DNA from: Liolophura sinensis
Lineage: Eukaryota; Mollusca; Polyplacophora; Chitonida; Chitonidae
Reading direction: 5' to 3'
DNA length: 64,000 nt
Assembly: GCF_032854445.1 (NCBI RefSeq)
Contig: NC_088300.1
Location: 44,943,682-45,007,681, forward strand
A model generated the notes under the pieces. It was given only the letters and a program-made list of their open reading frames with translations. It searched no databases and was not told the origin of the DNA. Positions within the stretch are counted from its first letter, which is position 1; each line of letters begins with the position of its first letter. Position numbers and translations under genes: made by a program. Below, one piece after another: positions 34,711-46,890 of the stretch.

Positions 34711-34914
34711 TAACTCGCTGCAAGTTATCTAGCCCCAAGATCGCGACATGATCTTAGACCTAAGTCAAGATTTCAAATCACTTAAAATTGTTATTTTCTT
34801 ATGCAGCAAAGTCAAAATATTTCTTGACAGCCTAAATCTTGGTTAAGCTATTGCAAAAACAAATTTCAGCTAAAATAAGGCAAGGAAAAACACCAAGTTT
34901 AATGATTGAAAAGT

Positions 34915-35145
34915 CCATCCGGTTGTATTCTCGCCGCAGCCCATTCCTATCGGTGTAATCTCGCTGCAACCCACCCGGTGTAATTTAACAGCAGCCCATC
35001 CTTGGAATCTTGCCGCAGTCTGCCCGGTGTATTCTCGCCGCAGCCCATCCCTATTCGGTGTAATCTCACTGTAACCCACCGGTGTAATTTAAACAGCAGC
35101 CCCTCCCTTTGGAATCTCGCCACAGTCTGCCCGGTGCAGGTGTAA
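34915..35145. repeat. Two-level tandem repeat (about 115-bp unit, two copies, of about 28-bp sub-units)
   Basis: CGGTGTAATCTCGC(C/T)GCA, CAGCCCATCC and GGAATCT(T/C)GCC.CAGTCTGCC recur; the order of four sub-units at 34920-35030 is repeated at 35030-35140. Three overlapping minus-strand open frames here are repeat artefacts. Confidence 0.8.
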
Positions 35146-35415
35146 TTTCGCAAGGGCTCTGAAACAGTGGAGACCACAGGATATGGCTAAAATTTTCAGT
35201 CTGAAGCAGGAATTGAAGCGAAATGTACCAATGTGTGTCCCCAGATACTGACTGATGCGTGATGCAGTTTTCATGGTGAAAGGTCGATTTCTTACTCAAC
35301 GAACTTCACCGTTACAACAATTATCAAGCTGGCTTTTGTCAAGAGGAAAAGTATCAGCAACCCCTCTAAGACCTGTTTGGAAAGCTGCTTATCTCCCCTT
35401 AACCCTTGACTACAT

Positions 35416-35867
35416 GGCCACAGACCCCCATTAGTATTCCATAAGGGACAATGTTAACGTTTAGCGCTGTAGCTCAGTCCCAAACTTTCCGTGGGCCAAT
35501 AAGCTTTGATGCATACCTGGCCCAGCCTGAGAGAAAGAAGCCATAAAAATCTTGACATAGGTTGACCGTCAAAATCTGGACTTTTCTCTGCCGGCAGCTA
35601 GGAGGGGTGCCTAGCAACGCCAAGGGGACATCACTCGCAGCCTCATCACCACCTGTCTCCTTGTGTCCTCTCGACAGAATTTCAAATTTTCATTCATTAA
35701 AACTCATACCTGTCCAAAGCCTTAGACAATTTCCATCATTTTGATACCAAGCATGCACCTGTACACCAAAAAATGGCAGGCTGGCAGCAAAATCACTTTA
35801 CACCTTAAAATACACAGAACTACAATCGTCCTACCGAAAAACAGAGTTTGTAATGGGGTCTGTGTCC
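35416..35867. mobile_element. MITE with CCACAGACCCC termini, long form
   Basis: Begins GGCCACAGACCCCCATTAGT and ends with the inverse of GGACACAGACCCCATTAC. The left 45 bp and right 130 bp match the short element at 38281-38443; about 280 bp in the middle are unique to this copy. No coding potential. Confidence 0.8.
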
Positions 35868-38280
35868 TACCACACCAGCCAGCTTTTTTCAAATCAATAA
35901 TTTTTGCACCACATAATTTTTACTACCTCTAAACCTCACACACAAAATTAGGGCTTGATACATGCGAAACTTTTGAATAGGAGGAATTTAACTTGGGATA
36001 CCCCTATCTTGGAAATGTGTCTGTCCGTTCTCAAGCACGAAGTTCAAAGCTCTGTAGTGCACATACCGTTCAAAATATCTCAACTAGATCAAATGTTTTC
36101 GAAGCTGGCATGTATATCTGCAAGAAAAATGAAAAAATTCCAATGACCAAGTATCTTACATTTTCCAGTAACAAACATTTAGAAAATTATGGATTTTCAA
36201 TAGATTTTCTTGTTTACAGCAGTGCTAAGAAAATAGTCAAAGGTGTCAAAAGATAAGTAATTTATCTGACAATTCACTTACAAAATAAAGGACAAAAAGA
36301 AATAAAGGCCTTTTAGGAACTTTGTGCAAAATTTGACTTACAGTGATACAGGGGGGTAGCAAAGCAGATTTTCAAAATTCAAGAAAAGTACATTTTGATC
36401 ACCATCAAAGTAAACATATGTATCCAAATTGATATAGAAATGCTCATAGGCACAGTTTCCATGGATGGGGCTTAAGAAAAGACTAGCATCCCTTTTAGAT
36501 AGTGATTCACATGATAAAACACTTTAAAAGAACACTCATCCCCCCCCCCCTCCACTACCACGCCTCCCCCATGACTGCCATTTGTTGGCTGGCTTACCTC
36601 AACTCACAGTGTAAAAGAATCCCACCCCCTGTGTTGTTGTCTCAGACTAACTTAGTACTTTCCACATAACAAACACCAAAGTGTGACACTGCATCCACAA
36701 GAGATAAATACAGGGGAGAAATATGAAAAGTTAAAAGGCGGGAAAAGTTATACTTTTTAACCTGTAACAACATAGAAATCAAATAATCAGTGAGAAATTA
36801 CATCCGTAATCAGGTTCCACCCTGGGTGGTCCTGGGTGGGCATGAGGAATGGACATTTAAACTGTCTGTACATATATGAGAAATCTGTGACATTTCCCCG
36901 GGAAGGGGGGGGGGGGGGCGGCTGGAGGGGTATGTGTCATGGCATAGTACCGGACCAATGACGGGGATTCTAGGTTGGCCAAGGGAGTGGAGGACTGCAT
37001 CCGATTGGTCAGGCCTTTCAGGAAGCTGAACAGCTAGAAGACCCCACTCACCTAGGTAGATCCCAGTTCAATATATGCATAAACCAGGCAAAGTTCACTG
37101 AAGCCATGTTTGGGAGACAAGGTCTAAAGAGGGAAACCAAGAAGAAAGCTCAATATATGCATAAACCAGGCAAAGTTCACTGAAGCCATGTTTGCGAGAC
37201 AAGGTCTAAAGAGAGAAACCAAGAAGAAAGCTCAATAGGTATTGAACTAGGATGTGAAAGCCATGTGTAGCTGTCTATTTTCTCAACTTGTGTGTGAGGA
37301 CATTGGAAACATAAAAAAAAAAAAAAGAAAAAAAAAAAACATCTCAGCTGCCCAGGGAGGTGGATGCCACACTGGGCCAGATACTACAACAAAAACTGCT
37401 TGAGACCTCGCAGGAACAGCGTACTATGTTCTGGTGGAGAAACATACACCTGGTGGGGCAGAGACTCATTTTCACAAGGGCAATATTCCAACAGATCACA
37501 CTTACATGTATGCCAGATACTTGAAATTGATCATTTTGGTTCCATCCCCGTACATAATGTGTGAGTGCTCATGTAACTTGTCAGAGGAATGAATACACAC
37601 ATGCAATGACAACTACATGCCTACAGTGGTTTATTTTTAAGTTTAAAGAGGAAAATTTACCTTGTCCACTTCAAGTCTATGCCCAAAACAGCAGACAGTG
37701 TTGCAGCAGAGATGCCTGTTTTGTGACTGCAGGTTGATTTGACGCACATTTACCTAGTGTATGGTGGCACACATGGGAGGAACCTGACTTGGTTTGTAAA
37801 TTAAATACACACTGGCCCTCTCTACTACTCTAGCCAAGTAAATTAATCTGCTGATGTGTTTTTATCCACCTGTGTGAGGCTGGGCCCTTATATGTGATGC
37901 AAGACCTTATTGACCATCCTTAATCACACAACCTATCTATCAGCCACATACTCCAATTTCACTGTTAGCACTCATATTTTGCATTATTTATCCAATGTCA
38001 GCCCCAAAAGAGACATTTTAAAAACCAGGAACAATGAAACGTTGTCTGTGTTTGTTCCAGTCTGCTCATACACCTGTACTACCCTTGACCACAGAGCGTT
38101 TTAGCCGATTTTTAGACAAAATGGATATGTGGGGAAAATATAGAATTAAAAAGCTTTAAAACTGCTCAATCAAGTTCCATGTCAATGCAAACCACATCGT
38201 AGATGTACCCACCAAATATTATCAGGCTGCTGCGAAATCTGAGTGACATATTATGTGTTTTGGCACAAGTGGACAGATCA
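35868..38280. other. Region between the two CCACAGACCCC elements; no gene seen
   Basis: Contains homopolymers (C run near 36540, G run near 36906-36918, A-rich tract 37313-37340) and an exact-type tandem duplication, listed separately. Open frames up to 87 codons show nothing recognisable. Confidence 0.4.
37069..37234. repeat. Direct tandem duplication, 82-bp unit x2
   Basis: CAATATATGCATAAACCAGG through AAGAAGAAAGCT occurs at 37069 and again at 37151 with only a couple of differences, so it is recent. Confidence 0.9.
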
Positions 38281-38443
38281 GGCCACAGACCCCCATTAGT
38301 TTTCCATAAGCGACAATGTTATACCAAGCATGCACCTGCACACAAAAACGGCAGGCTGGCAGTAAAAAAGACTTTACACCCTAAAATACACAGAACTACA
38401 ATCGTCCTACCGAAAAACGGAAGTTGTAATGGGGTCTGTGTCC
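38281..38443. mobile_element. MITE with CCACAGACCCC termini, short form
   Basis: Same termini as 35416-35867 and colinear with its two ends (ACCAAGCATGCACCTG, GGCAGGCTGGCAG, AAAATACACAGAACTACAAT, GTCCTACCGAAAAAC), lacking the middle 280 bp. Confidence 0.85.
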
Positions 38444-39260
38444 ACATTGTTCTTTGATTCTTATTGTTTTTTTTTTTATTATTTTTTTGCCTTGTACACT
38501 GTTTTTCTAAGTATGTTTATGTGTATTTTCACTTGCTTCATATTTGATTTATTATCATGATACATATATAAAATGAAAAAGCTATAAATGAGGAAATATT
38601 TTATGTAAAGTATATTGTTGCCAAAACATTCATTATAACTAAACATGCTCCTGTACATGAAATTGTCCAACACACTGAATAGGTCTTCTGTAAAAATGAG
38701 TTATCTTTCAGAACGAATATGCGCACCACAATATTAGTGTACTCACTTCCATTCTTTTCATTCCTTGCCGGACTCCAATATCGTTAACATGCGAGTAAAT
38801 CGAAAAATAACTACATTCGCGAGAACAAAGGCCTACTTAGCCAAGGGAGACCAATCTTGCGGGACATCTTACGAAATGGCGAGGCAGCGAGACAAGCTTC
38901 AGAAGTCACCTGTGGCCAGTTTTACCAAGCCGATCGCTGCATCCTCCTGGTGCAGCTTTCATGACAACATAGACTGAGTCTATTCTTAGCCGTGGTAAAT
39001 GGGTTTGACATTGTGACAGTTTTTTTAAATTTGCAGAAGATAGCAAATATTTATATATACATATATATTCCTCTTAATTCCGGGATATTGATGTAAAGAA
39101 AACTATAGAGCCTTTATTGCTTGACAAGTTCTGACGTTAAAAGAACAGAAAGCGCTATACCAAAAGTATGTATGCATGAATAAAACAGCGCATATGAGCC
39201 ATATTAGCGTTGGGTATAAATAACTCGACATAGTGTTTCCGGATTTTTCAAAACATAGCG

Positions 39261-39511
39261 TATCCCATGGCCCGCTAGCGCAGCGCAATGACTCAGGAGT
39301 CTCTCACCAATGCGGTCGCTGTAAGTTCAAGTCCAGCTCATGCTGGCTTCCTCTCCTGCCGTACATGGGAAGGTCTGTCAGCAACATGCGGATGGTCGTG
39401 GGTTTCCCCCGGGCTCTGCCCGTTTTCCACCATAATGCTGACCGCCGCTGTATAAGTGAATTATTCTTGAGTACGGCGTTTAAACGCCAATCAAATAAAT
39501 ATCCCATGGCC
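39261..39511 (+). mobile_element. Nearly full-length tRNA-derived SINE with 12-bp target duplication
   Basis: TATCCCATGGCC flanks it at 39261-39272 and 39500-39511. Inside: CGCTAGCGCAGCGCAATGAC, B-box-like GTTCAAGTCC, CATGCTGGCTTCCTCTCC, GGGTTTCCCCCGGGCTCTGCC, CCACCATAATGCTGACC and the GTACGGCGT...CAATCAAATAAAT tail. The precise target duplication and strong match to other copies suggest LINE-driven insertion that is not very old. The first part of the tRNA-like head is missing. Confidence 0.9.
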
Positions 39512-40638
39512 TCGTAAGAAATCCAAATTAAAAACTGATTTGCAGAGTTACCCAGCTCGTCAGAAAAAAATGGATCTGGCCGATTAGGCTAGGTTCCACA
39601 CCTCCTACGAAATAACAGAAGTTATGTTTGTCTTTTCATTTAAAACAAAAAGCAACAAATTTTATCTCCCAAATGATACATAAAAGATGAACACCTAAAC
39701 CCATGTACGTACATGTATTACACTTTCCTGAAAAGTTTCGATTAACATGTAGGTTTGTGGGAACAATTACTAATTAAGAGCTGTTAATATTTGCTCACGA
39801 TTAAACCCAGTCTCATGGAGAACTTTTGTTACATAAGCACAAAGGGGGACTCAACACGAGCCGACTTCTTTGATCCATGTTCTTCCAGAAGACATTGGAA
39901 CACACTAGGCCCATGTTAGTTCGAAACGACCAAATCACTGGGGAACGTTCTGCGCAGACTTATGATGCTAGGGGGGCGTGTAATTTGCTACTGTTTATGG
40001 ATTTACATGAACAGTTAGAATAAAACCATAATTGAGGTAAATTGGCAAGAGGACGTACTTCACCTATCACGTGTGACCATTTTCCAGCTATCACACTGTC
40101 GTCGGTGATCGGATTTTTCACTCTATGCTGTTTTAGATTAATTATATTAATTACTATGCTGTTCCCGAAGGGTTGAACTTTAAACTGTGCATTTTTTGTT
40201 GTTGTACGGATAAGTTGTAGCATTCAAAGAAATAAAGACATTTGGTGGCAAATTTTCAAGCTTTCACTGTTAACTCTTTTCCCACAGTTTTCAGTGTGAA
40301 TACTAGTAACTCAAGTCGCGAGTAATGGTAGTAGACGTCCAGGTATACAGACATATGTATATTATATGACGTCCTTCACTAAGGTGAAATATTCGTGAAA
40401 CATATTTGGTTGTTTTTATCGGATCCGATATAGCAACTTACCACTTGTTACAGTTCCTTACTGTGGTCTATACGAGTTGATCAATACCATGGCAAGTAAC
40501 CATACCTTTTGACGATATAGGCCTTGTTCTTCGTGAACCATATACATTGCTATCCTATACGCGCTGTGGACGGAAGACAAGTATGATAATGTGAGAGCCA
40601 AGAAAGAACATATTTCCATCAGATGTCGTTTTTAGTCC

Positions 40639-40668
<30 letters not shown>
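40639..40668. repeat. (TATG)n microsatellite
   Basis: About seven TATG units. Confidence 0.9.
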
Positions 40669-40669
<1 letters not shown>

Positions 40670-40744
40670 GTATCTATGCTTGGGTTTTTTTTTGTGTTGT
40701 AGTTTAAAATTCTTCTGTCATATGTCGACGAGGAGTCATTCACA

Positions 40745-41040
40745 GTGTTCATATACACAAACAACGTGTCTTCTTGTGGCCGGGCGAATGCATGCCGTCA
40801 AATTGCTACGACCAGTGAAGTGTCATGAAGATGTATGACTTCCCACCCAGTCACATTATGCTGACACCGGGCCAACCAGCCCCGTTTCCTTGCTCTAACC
40901 TCCCAGTGCTGAGTGTGAAACGAAGGAGCAACAAGCACCATTTTAAAGTCTTTGTATGACACGATACGGGTTTGATTCCAGCTATCTCGACTTCGAGGCG
41001 GACTCTCAAACCATGCACTAGGCCACCGAAGCGGTCGATG
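40745..41040 (+). repeat. Dispersed repeat family B, longest copy
   Basis: Runs from GTGTCTTCTTGTGGCCGGGC through CCCAGTGCTGAGTGTGAAAC to GGGTTTGATTCCAGC, then GAGGCGGACTCTCAAACCAT and CACTAGGCCACCGAAGCGG. The last part resembles the 5' half of a tRNA on the opposite strand, so the family may be a SINE read from its tail. Confidence 0.7.
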
Positions 41041-41777
41041 ATGCATTTGTAAGAATGCGTGCGTTACAGCGAATTGCTGCGTGATGGCCTCTTGCTATAG
41101 CGTTGTCAAACTCTGCGTCATAACAGTTGACATGTAAGCAGATGTCCACTTGTTGCTTTTAACTATAAGCCAGTTATAGTTTGTAGCAGTGGATTGTCTT
41201 TTTGGCGCCTGAAGCTTTGTAATGTTATCATCTGGTGAGGGGACAAGGTGGTTACAAAGTCTGCCGGTGGTTTAGAACGACTCTCAATTTTCAACGAACA
41301 CAGCGATCGATGTGTGATATTAAACGCTACAATATCATGACAAACATGCGCTGTATTTGAGTACACTGTCATATTTTCCTGGTGTGATATAGAAGATTGT
41401 TTTCATAGATTTGTATCCGGGCAAGATGTGACAGACAAACGCCTGTTTGTGTTCATATTACTTGGAGGGCTGTGGTGCAGGTGTAGAGTGCTTGTATTCA
41501 TTATAGCTCTGTAACAACGCAATTTGTAATAATCATTACAAAACCCACTCTGGGATTGGCCTCTTTGTAATAAATTCTTGAGCAGAATAAGTTGTTACAA
41601 AAGTCTCTAGGGGATGTGCAAATTGTAATAATTTATTACAAAATGCGCTTCCTATTGCAAATTGCTTGTTGCATAGCTTAGATTATTTGTTCCTTGGCAA
41701 TAAAGATTGTGATTTGTTACTTGGTGAAATAGCCATTACTGGAAACGTCAAACATTTTCCTCGTCACTAATAAGAGT

Positions 41778-42074
41778 TGAGAGGCAACACAACCCCAGCA
41801 TAAATTACAGGGTGTTAAATGCAGGACGCAATGAACTCCAAAACATATTAAACAGAACGTTACTTGAAGGAGAAGAAAACTTAAAAACGTGACACTATAG
41901 GCTGAAAGGAGCATATTTTTTTTCTATCTGACGGTACCTGCTACATAATTTTGCGATTTTTCCTCGCCATACACATAAAGCCTGAAAACGGCAAAGCTTG
42001 CATAAATTGTTGAGTCCATCGCGTCCTCCATCTTTAACACCTTGTAATTTATGCTGGGGGTGTGTTGCCTCTCA
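41778..42074. mobile_element. MITE with about 60-bp terminal inverted repeats (TGAGAGGCAACAC)
   Basis: TGAGAGGCAACACAACCCCA at the left matches, inverted, TGGGGGTGTGTTGCCTCTCA at the right; the arms go on through GCATAAATTACA(G)GGTGTTAAA and GGACGC. About 297 bp in all, with no coding potential. Family unknown. Confidence 0.8.
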
Positions 42075-42088
42075 GCCAATGAGAGTGT

Positions 42089-42451
42089 TTAAAACTGCCG
42101 GCTTGTTCGTGTAAACTCGGAACCTACGTCCAACATTCCGGTTTCCCGATTGTCAAGCAGGCTACCTTCTGGGAGGAAGAGTTCTACCGGAAATGTGCGA
42201 ACTGCACTTCGGCGGTTTCCGACGGCAATTCCCCCTCTAACACAGAAGACTTCAGGACTAGTTCTTAGGCAAAATGGAGTTGCCCACAGCGGATTTTGGT
42301 GCTGACTATATTTATAATTTATCAACTTGAGGTACATATAAGAATTTTTTATGGCATGCACCTGCGAGAAAATGCATACTCTTTTCACTGGTATTTGATT
42401 GATATTTAAATTTTCTTCTCCTTTAATTACAATGATATAAGGCTCCGGCAT
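42089..42451 (-). other. 120-codon open frame, unrecognised
   Basis: Starts with a true ATG (MPEPYIIVIKGEENLN...) and ends after GMLDVGSEFTR. No known motif, no signal peptide, no obvious splice context, and it directly abuts a MITE. May be chance. Confidence 0.12.
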
Positions 42452-42547
42452 GAAAAGTGTCGAGTGTATGGTCGGATGTACGTGTTACAATGGAAGGACA
42501 TTAAACATTAAATTTACGAGTTATAAACTATTCTTGTTGATACTTAG

Positions 42548-43250
42548 CAACGGGACAAAGATATGAAGCGATAAGATGAAGATACGAAGCTATGGAATGA
42601 TAGCACGAAGCGATGACAAATCGTTTCTTCGCTTCATATCATCGTACCTTCGCTTCGTACAATCGTCTGATCGCTTTTTGCCTACGTGTTATCGTTTCGT
42701 ATCGCTTCCTGTGTGTCCCTGTTTCAACAAAGTCAGAAACAAAATAATAGCAGCAAAAATACCTCGCTTTAGTAACGAGAAAATTTTTCAGAAAGCGATT
42801 ACACTAAGGGAGGACAGAATAGTATGAAGCGATGGTACGATGCTACGAATCGTATAACCGTGGCATGACTTCGTTGCATCATCGTTGCATCGCTTCGCGC
42901 CATGGGGCGGTACTACGATAGCAGGATGACGGCCTTATCTGGCTTTCTTGTACATCACTGTTCCAATAAATGAGCAGCACAGGAAGAACAAAACAAAGGC
43001 CATAACGCACCCTTCCGTCAGGTGAGAAAATTTTCAGAGTATAATGGCACGACAAGATATGTTGTGCCACCACTTTTTTTTTTTGTTGACTATCGCTTCA
43101 TTCAATCGTGTGGTCGTTTTGTGGTATCATTGTGCTATCGCTTAGTATATCATTGCATAGTGTTACCACTTGGTACCATCGTGACCTCGCTTCGTGCCAT
43201 CGTCAGGTGATACTACGATGGAACGATGGTATACGATAGTGACATTGTTC
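42548..43250. repeat. Cluster of CGAAGCGAT / ATCGCTTCG words in both orientations
   Basis: Two imperfect palindromic blocks (about 42548-42710 and 42826-43250). In each, the left side uses CGAAGCGAT(A/G)... and the right side the complement ATCGCTTCGTAC, with many ATCGT/ACGAT words at irregular spacing. No gene. Looks like fold-back elements made from a short satellite-like unit. Confidence 0.7.
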
Positions 43251-44356
43251 TGTTTCTGTACGTAGGTAAACTATGTTAATGACGCCTGTACCCTAAATAT
43301 TTAAAAGAAAAGATTACAGCAGACATGTTCACATGTATCTAAAGAATTTAAACCACCCAAAATTTTAAAAAGTGTACCATTTTATTTCTGCCAAAAGCGC
43401 TGCCATTCTGTCGTCTTTTTCCCAATAAGACGCGTGACTTTTGTATAACTCGAGACAAAATGTGCTGGTGTATACCATAGTATCGTGAGAATTCCAAATT
43501 AAACATTGATTTCTAGAGTTACACTATTTGTTATCTTTTCTTCAAAAGAAACAGTCGATGCTTTTTCGTATAGGAGATCCCTTTCAGTTTTTTTTTTTGC
43601 CTATTATTAGAACACTGTGTTATGAAGCATCTCTTCACGAAAAAGATTTCAGTTTCGGTATACAGGATCATGTGTTGATGGCGTTTTTACAGTTGATGGA
43701 ACTGAACAGAAATGTCACAGTTTGCTGCATCGTGTATCGCCTGCTCAATGTGAGAATATTTGTCTACACTTGGGCATTTCAGCCTTGGTAACTACTTCGT
43801 CTCGTCGACATAAAGATATATTTCTACATCATGAAATCGCTCGGTCGTGTATCACCTGGTTCTTACAGGGCCTACTGTACATAACGTCTGTGAGCAATCG
43901 TTATCCTCTTTAATTAGCGGGCGATCGTAGATATTAACGGTGCTAATTAATCCTCTGCAGTTATAATAAAATTGATTATAGCAGGTGGCTCAAGACTACT
44001 GTTTGTTACAGGCTGCTTACCAGGATTCCTATAGGCTATGCTCCTCAAAGCTTGTATGCGCAGCTTGTTTGAGGTGAAGAATGTTAAGATAGATTGACAC
44101 GGATGAAAAGGTTACACCAGAGTCGACCGAGTGACAAGGTTTAATTGTAAGAGTATTACATTACACATATGTAGGCTGATGTCTTCGGATGCGTGAAAAT
44201 AGCATTACATTAATAAGATGCAAGCTCATTGCTATTATATGACTATATGAACGTGTATACTGCTTCGTCGATATGCAGTCATGGGTGAGATTTGTCACGA
44301 ATGTATACATAAGAGTATCAAGCTGTATATATTCGTTCAGTCAGCTTTGGTATCGT

Positions 44357-44512
44357 AAATAAAGTATGTTCAGTCATTAAATAAAAGAACGATAACTTCC
44401 TGTTAGAGCCGTATTACACAAGTGCGATCGGCGCAAATAAAGTATGTTCAGTCATTAAATAAAAGAACGATAACTTCCTGTTAGAGCCGTATTACACAAG
44501 TGTGATCGGCGC
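44357..44512. repeat. Direct tandem duplication, 78-bp unit x2
   Basis: AAATAAAGTATGTTCAGTCA through GTATTACACAAGTG(C/T)GATCGGCGC occurs at 44357 and 44435 with a single visible difference. Confidence 0.95.
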
Positions 44513-45448
44513 AGAACAATTACCAGCCCAAAGCATTCACGCGCACGTAAGCAAACAAGCCTAATAGACGCATGATCTGAGCAGGGCCATTCACAGTCCT
44601 AGGAGTATACATGAATGCAATGTTTATACATAGGTTGGTCTCTCCAGCTATGGGACACCCTTGTTATCTAAATATAGCCTGTGCACTATGACATTGTGAC
44701 ATTTACTAAGAAAGCAAGTCAACTGCAATTCAACGTTCGTGTTTTGGGGGCAGTTTACTGGGTTTTTGTTTGTGTTAGTGTGTTACGATTTACCTCGTGC
44801 ATCGTATGGCGAGGATATGCATCTTGTTGAAGGAAAGCCACACGTTAGATTTGGATACTGATTAAATTTATGCCCGTTCAGAATATTCCTTGCGTCTTAA
44901 CTTCCAGCATTATTGAAATTATTTGCTTCTTTTTTACGTGAATCGGTCCTATATTTCTGATACCAAAAGTGTGTATTTACTCTTACTTTGTATATAGGCC
45001 TACTTTCGTAGTTCTTTGGTGGTTTGTGGTGAATATTCGGTTCTGGAAATTGTTCCCGTGATTGTTGAATCTGATCAACACGTATATCTGCCAACAATTT
45101 CCAATGGCCGTCCGAATTTTGTGGCCTGATCAAAACACAGCGCGTTGTATTTTCCCTGACTAAGATATACTTGTACAGGCGAATGAAATAGACAATGCGA
45201 TTGCTATTTGAAAACCTCGCTCTACCTTATCTCCTATATTCACCTTGGCTGAGCGCTTGCTCAAGAAAATCAATAGTGAAAATACGCATTGTGAAATGTG
45301 AAGCGCGGTAATGCCGGGCACTCTCTGTATGATTCACGACACGATATCCAGAGACGCTATGTGCTTCACGTTCACTGAATAAACAGTAGAGGCTATTTAT
45401 AATCTACGCGGTTCTGTTCGATTTGTCAGCTGATATGTGAACACGAAA

Positions 45449-45514
45449 ATACCCACAAAACCAGGTTCAGAATATTCATGCTGGGAAAACTGCTAAGGCA
45501 GGTTTTGTGGGTAT
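45449..45514. repeat. Perfect 14-bp inverted repeat, 38-bp loop
   Basis: ATACCCACAAAACC at 45449-45462 and its exact complement at 45501-45514. Could form a hairpin; function unknown. Confidence 0.8.
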
Positions 45515-45563
45515 GCAATGGCCATCGGTTAACTTATCACAATTACGAAAGTATTTTTTTAAG

Positions 45564-45740
45564 TATGGCTTCCTCTCCGACCGTACGAGGGAATATGTTG
45601 CTGCAACCTCTGTATGGTCGTGGGTTGCCCCCGGGGTTCTCTCCAGTTTCTTCCCGCCATAAAAATGCTTCCTGTTGTCGAGTAATTGGAATATCCCTGA
45701 GTACGGCGTAAAACATCGATCAAATAAATAAATAAATAAA
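45564..45740 (+). mobile_element. tRNA-derived SINE, 5'-truncated
   Basis: ATGGCTTCCTCTCCGACCGT, GGTCGTGGGTTGCCCCCGGG, TCCCTGAGTACGGCGTAAAA and (AAAT)n tail. Diverged from the other copies, so older. Confidence 0.75.
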
Positions 45741-46659
45741 AGTATCACGTAAGCTGTCAGCAATATACTGCAAGATTTCTCCAGCCTGGTAACGTGTATC
45801 CTTCATAAGATTTCCTATGGCGCTTATTTTTTTGAGACCATGGCCATGTTGTGTCATGATAAAAGCCAAGAGTCCACATCCATCCGCCATGCAGCATCCC
45901 TATAAAAGACTTCTATCTGGGGTCTTCCTTGAGCCAACACAACGCCTGGTCGAGCGGCTCATGCTGATCGAGTCACCATTCAGCCAATGTATAGGCTGAG
46001 CCGTTGCTATAGCGGCGCATGCAGGGAAAACTGCCAGCACTGGTGACCGCTCGATCGGGTCGGTTCCAGCTGGTTTTAACCGATCTCGAACTGCCAGTAC
46101 AAAGGTTTTATACAGTCGCAGGCACATTCAGTGTTTATCACTGGGGCATCGGATCTGTGCATTTGTGAGCGGATATGACCGGATTCTGAACGAATACATA
46201 GCGCTCTCTCACTCCATGTGAGCACATAGGTGGAGCGGTGAAGATATCAACCTTTCTTCAAGTGCAGTATTTTCCAGATACGACCAGGTAGGCAATCCAC
46301 GCCTATTTTATTTTAGCCATTCATCCTTTTGCTCATTATATACCATATATAAGTAGTTGTTGCGCATACAACAGCTGGTGTAGTGATAGCATTAGTCCTT
46401 TTGTCTGCCATCTGAGAGTTCTGACAAAAATATATTAGCCCAAAGCTCTGTTTGTAATATATGCTGACGTCAGCAGGGCCATCAAAATCGAAATGTCGGT
46501 TGACTCTGGCTTGTCCTGTGCTGTCCGTAGCTGACAGCCCCAGCTAGTTTGTTTATGTATAGTATATAGACAATAATATACGTTGATGATATCAGCATCC
46601 TCTCATACTTCATTCCATTATAACAGTTAAACTTATGACGTGATATATTTCCGCTGATA

Positions 46660-46890
46660 CTCGCAACAAATGTTATATAATCTGTTAAATTTAACAGAAT
46701 TCTGTTTTTCGAGCAGATTATTCTGTAAAATACAGCGCAAATATTCGAGTAATTCAACATATACATTCTATTTGAGCACATTATGTTGAATATAACACAG
46801 TATTACATTATAACAGCAGAATACATTCTGTGGTCACTCGGACAACACACGGCCTGTTAAAACTAACAGATAGTTTTATGAATGTATTGT
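46660..46890. mobile_element. AT-rich element with CTGTTAAA..TTTAACAG ends
   Basis: Bounded by ATCTGTTAAATTTAACAGA and CCTGTTAAAACTAACAGAT; internal ACTCGGACAACACACGGCC and ACATTCTGTGGTCACTC are matched at 18590-18650 (ACTCAGACAACAGACTT). A small dispersed family, class unknown. Confidence 0.45.

Noticed and set aside
36534-36920. C and G homopolymer runs
   Set aside because: Simple homopolymers; possible assembly weak points but no sign of function.
38765-38977. Plus-strand frame giving MRVNRKITTFARTKAYLAK
   Set aside because: Short, no known family and no clear splice sites; could be chance.
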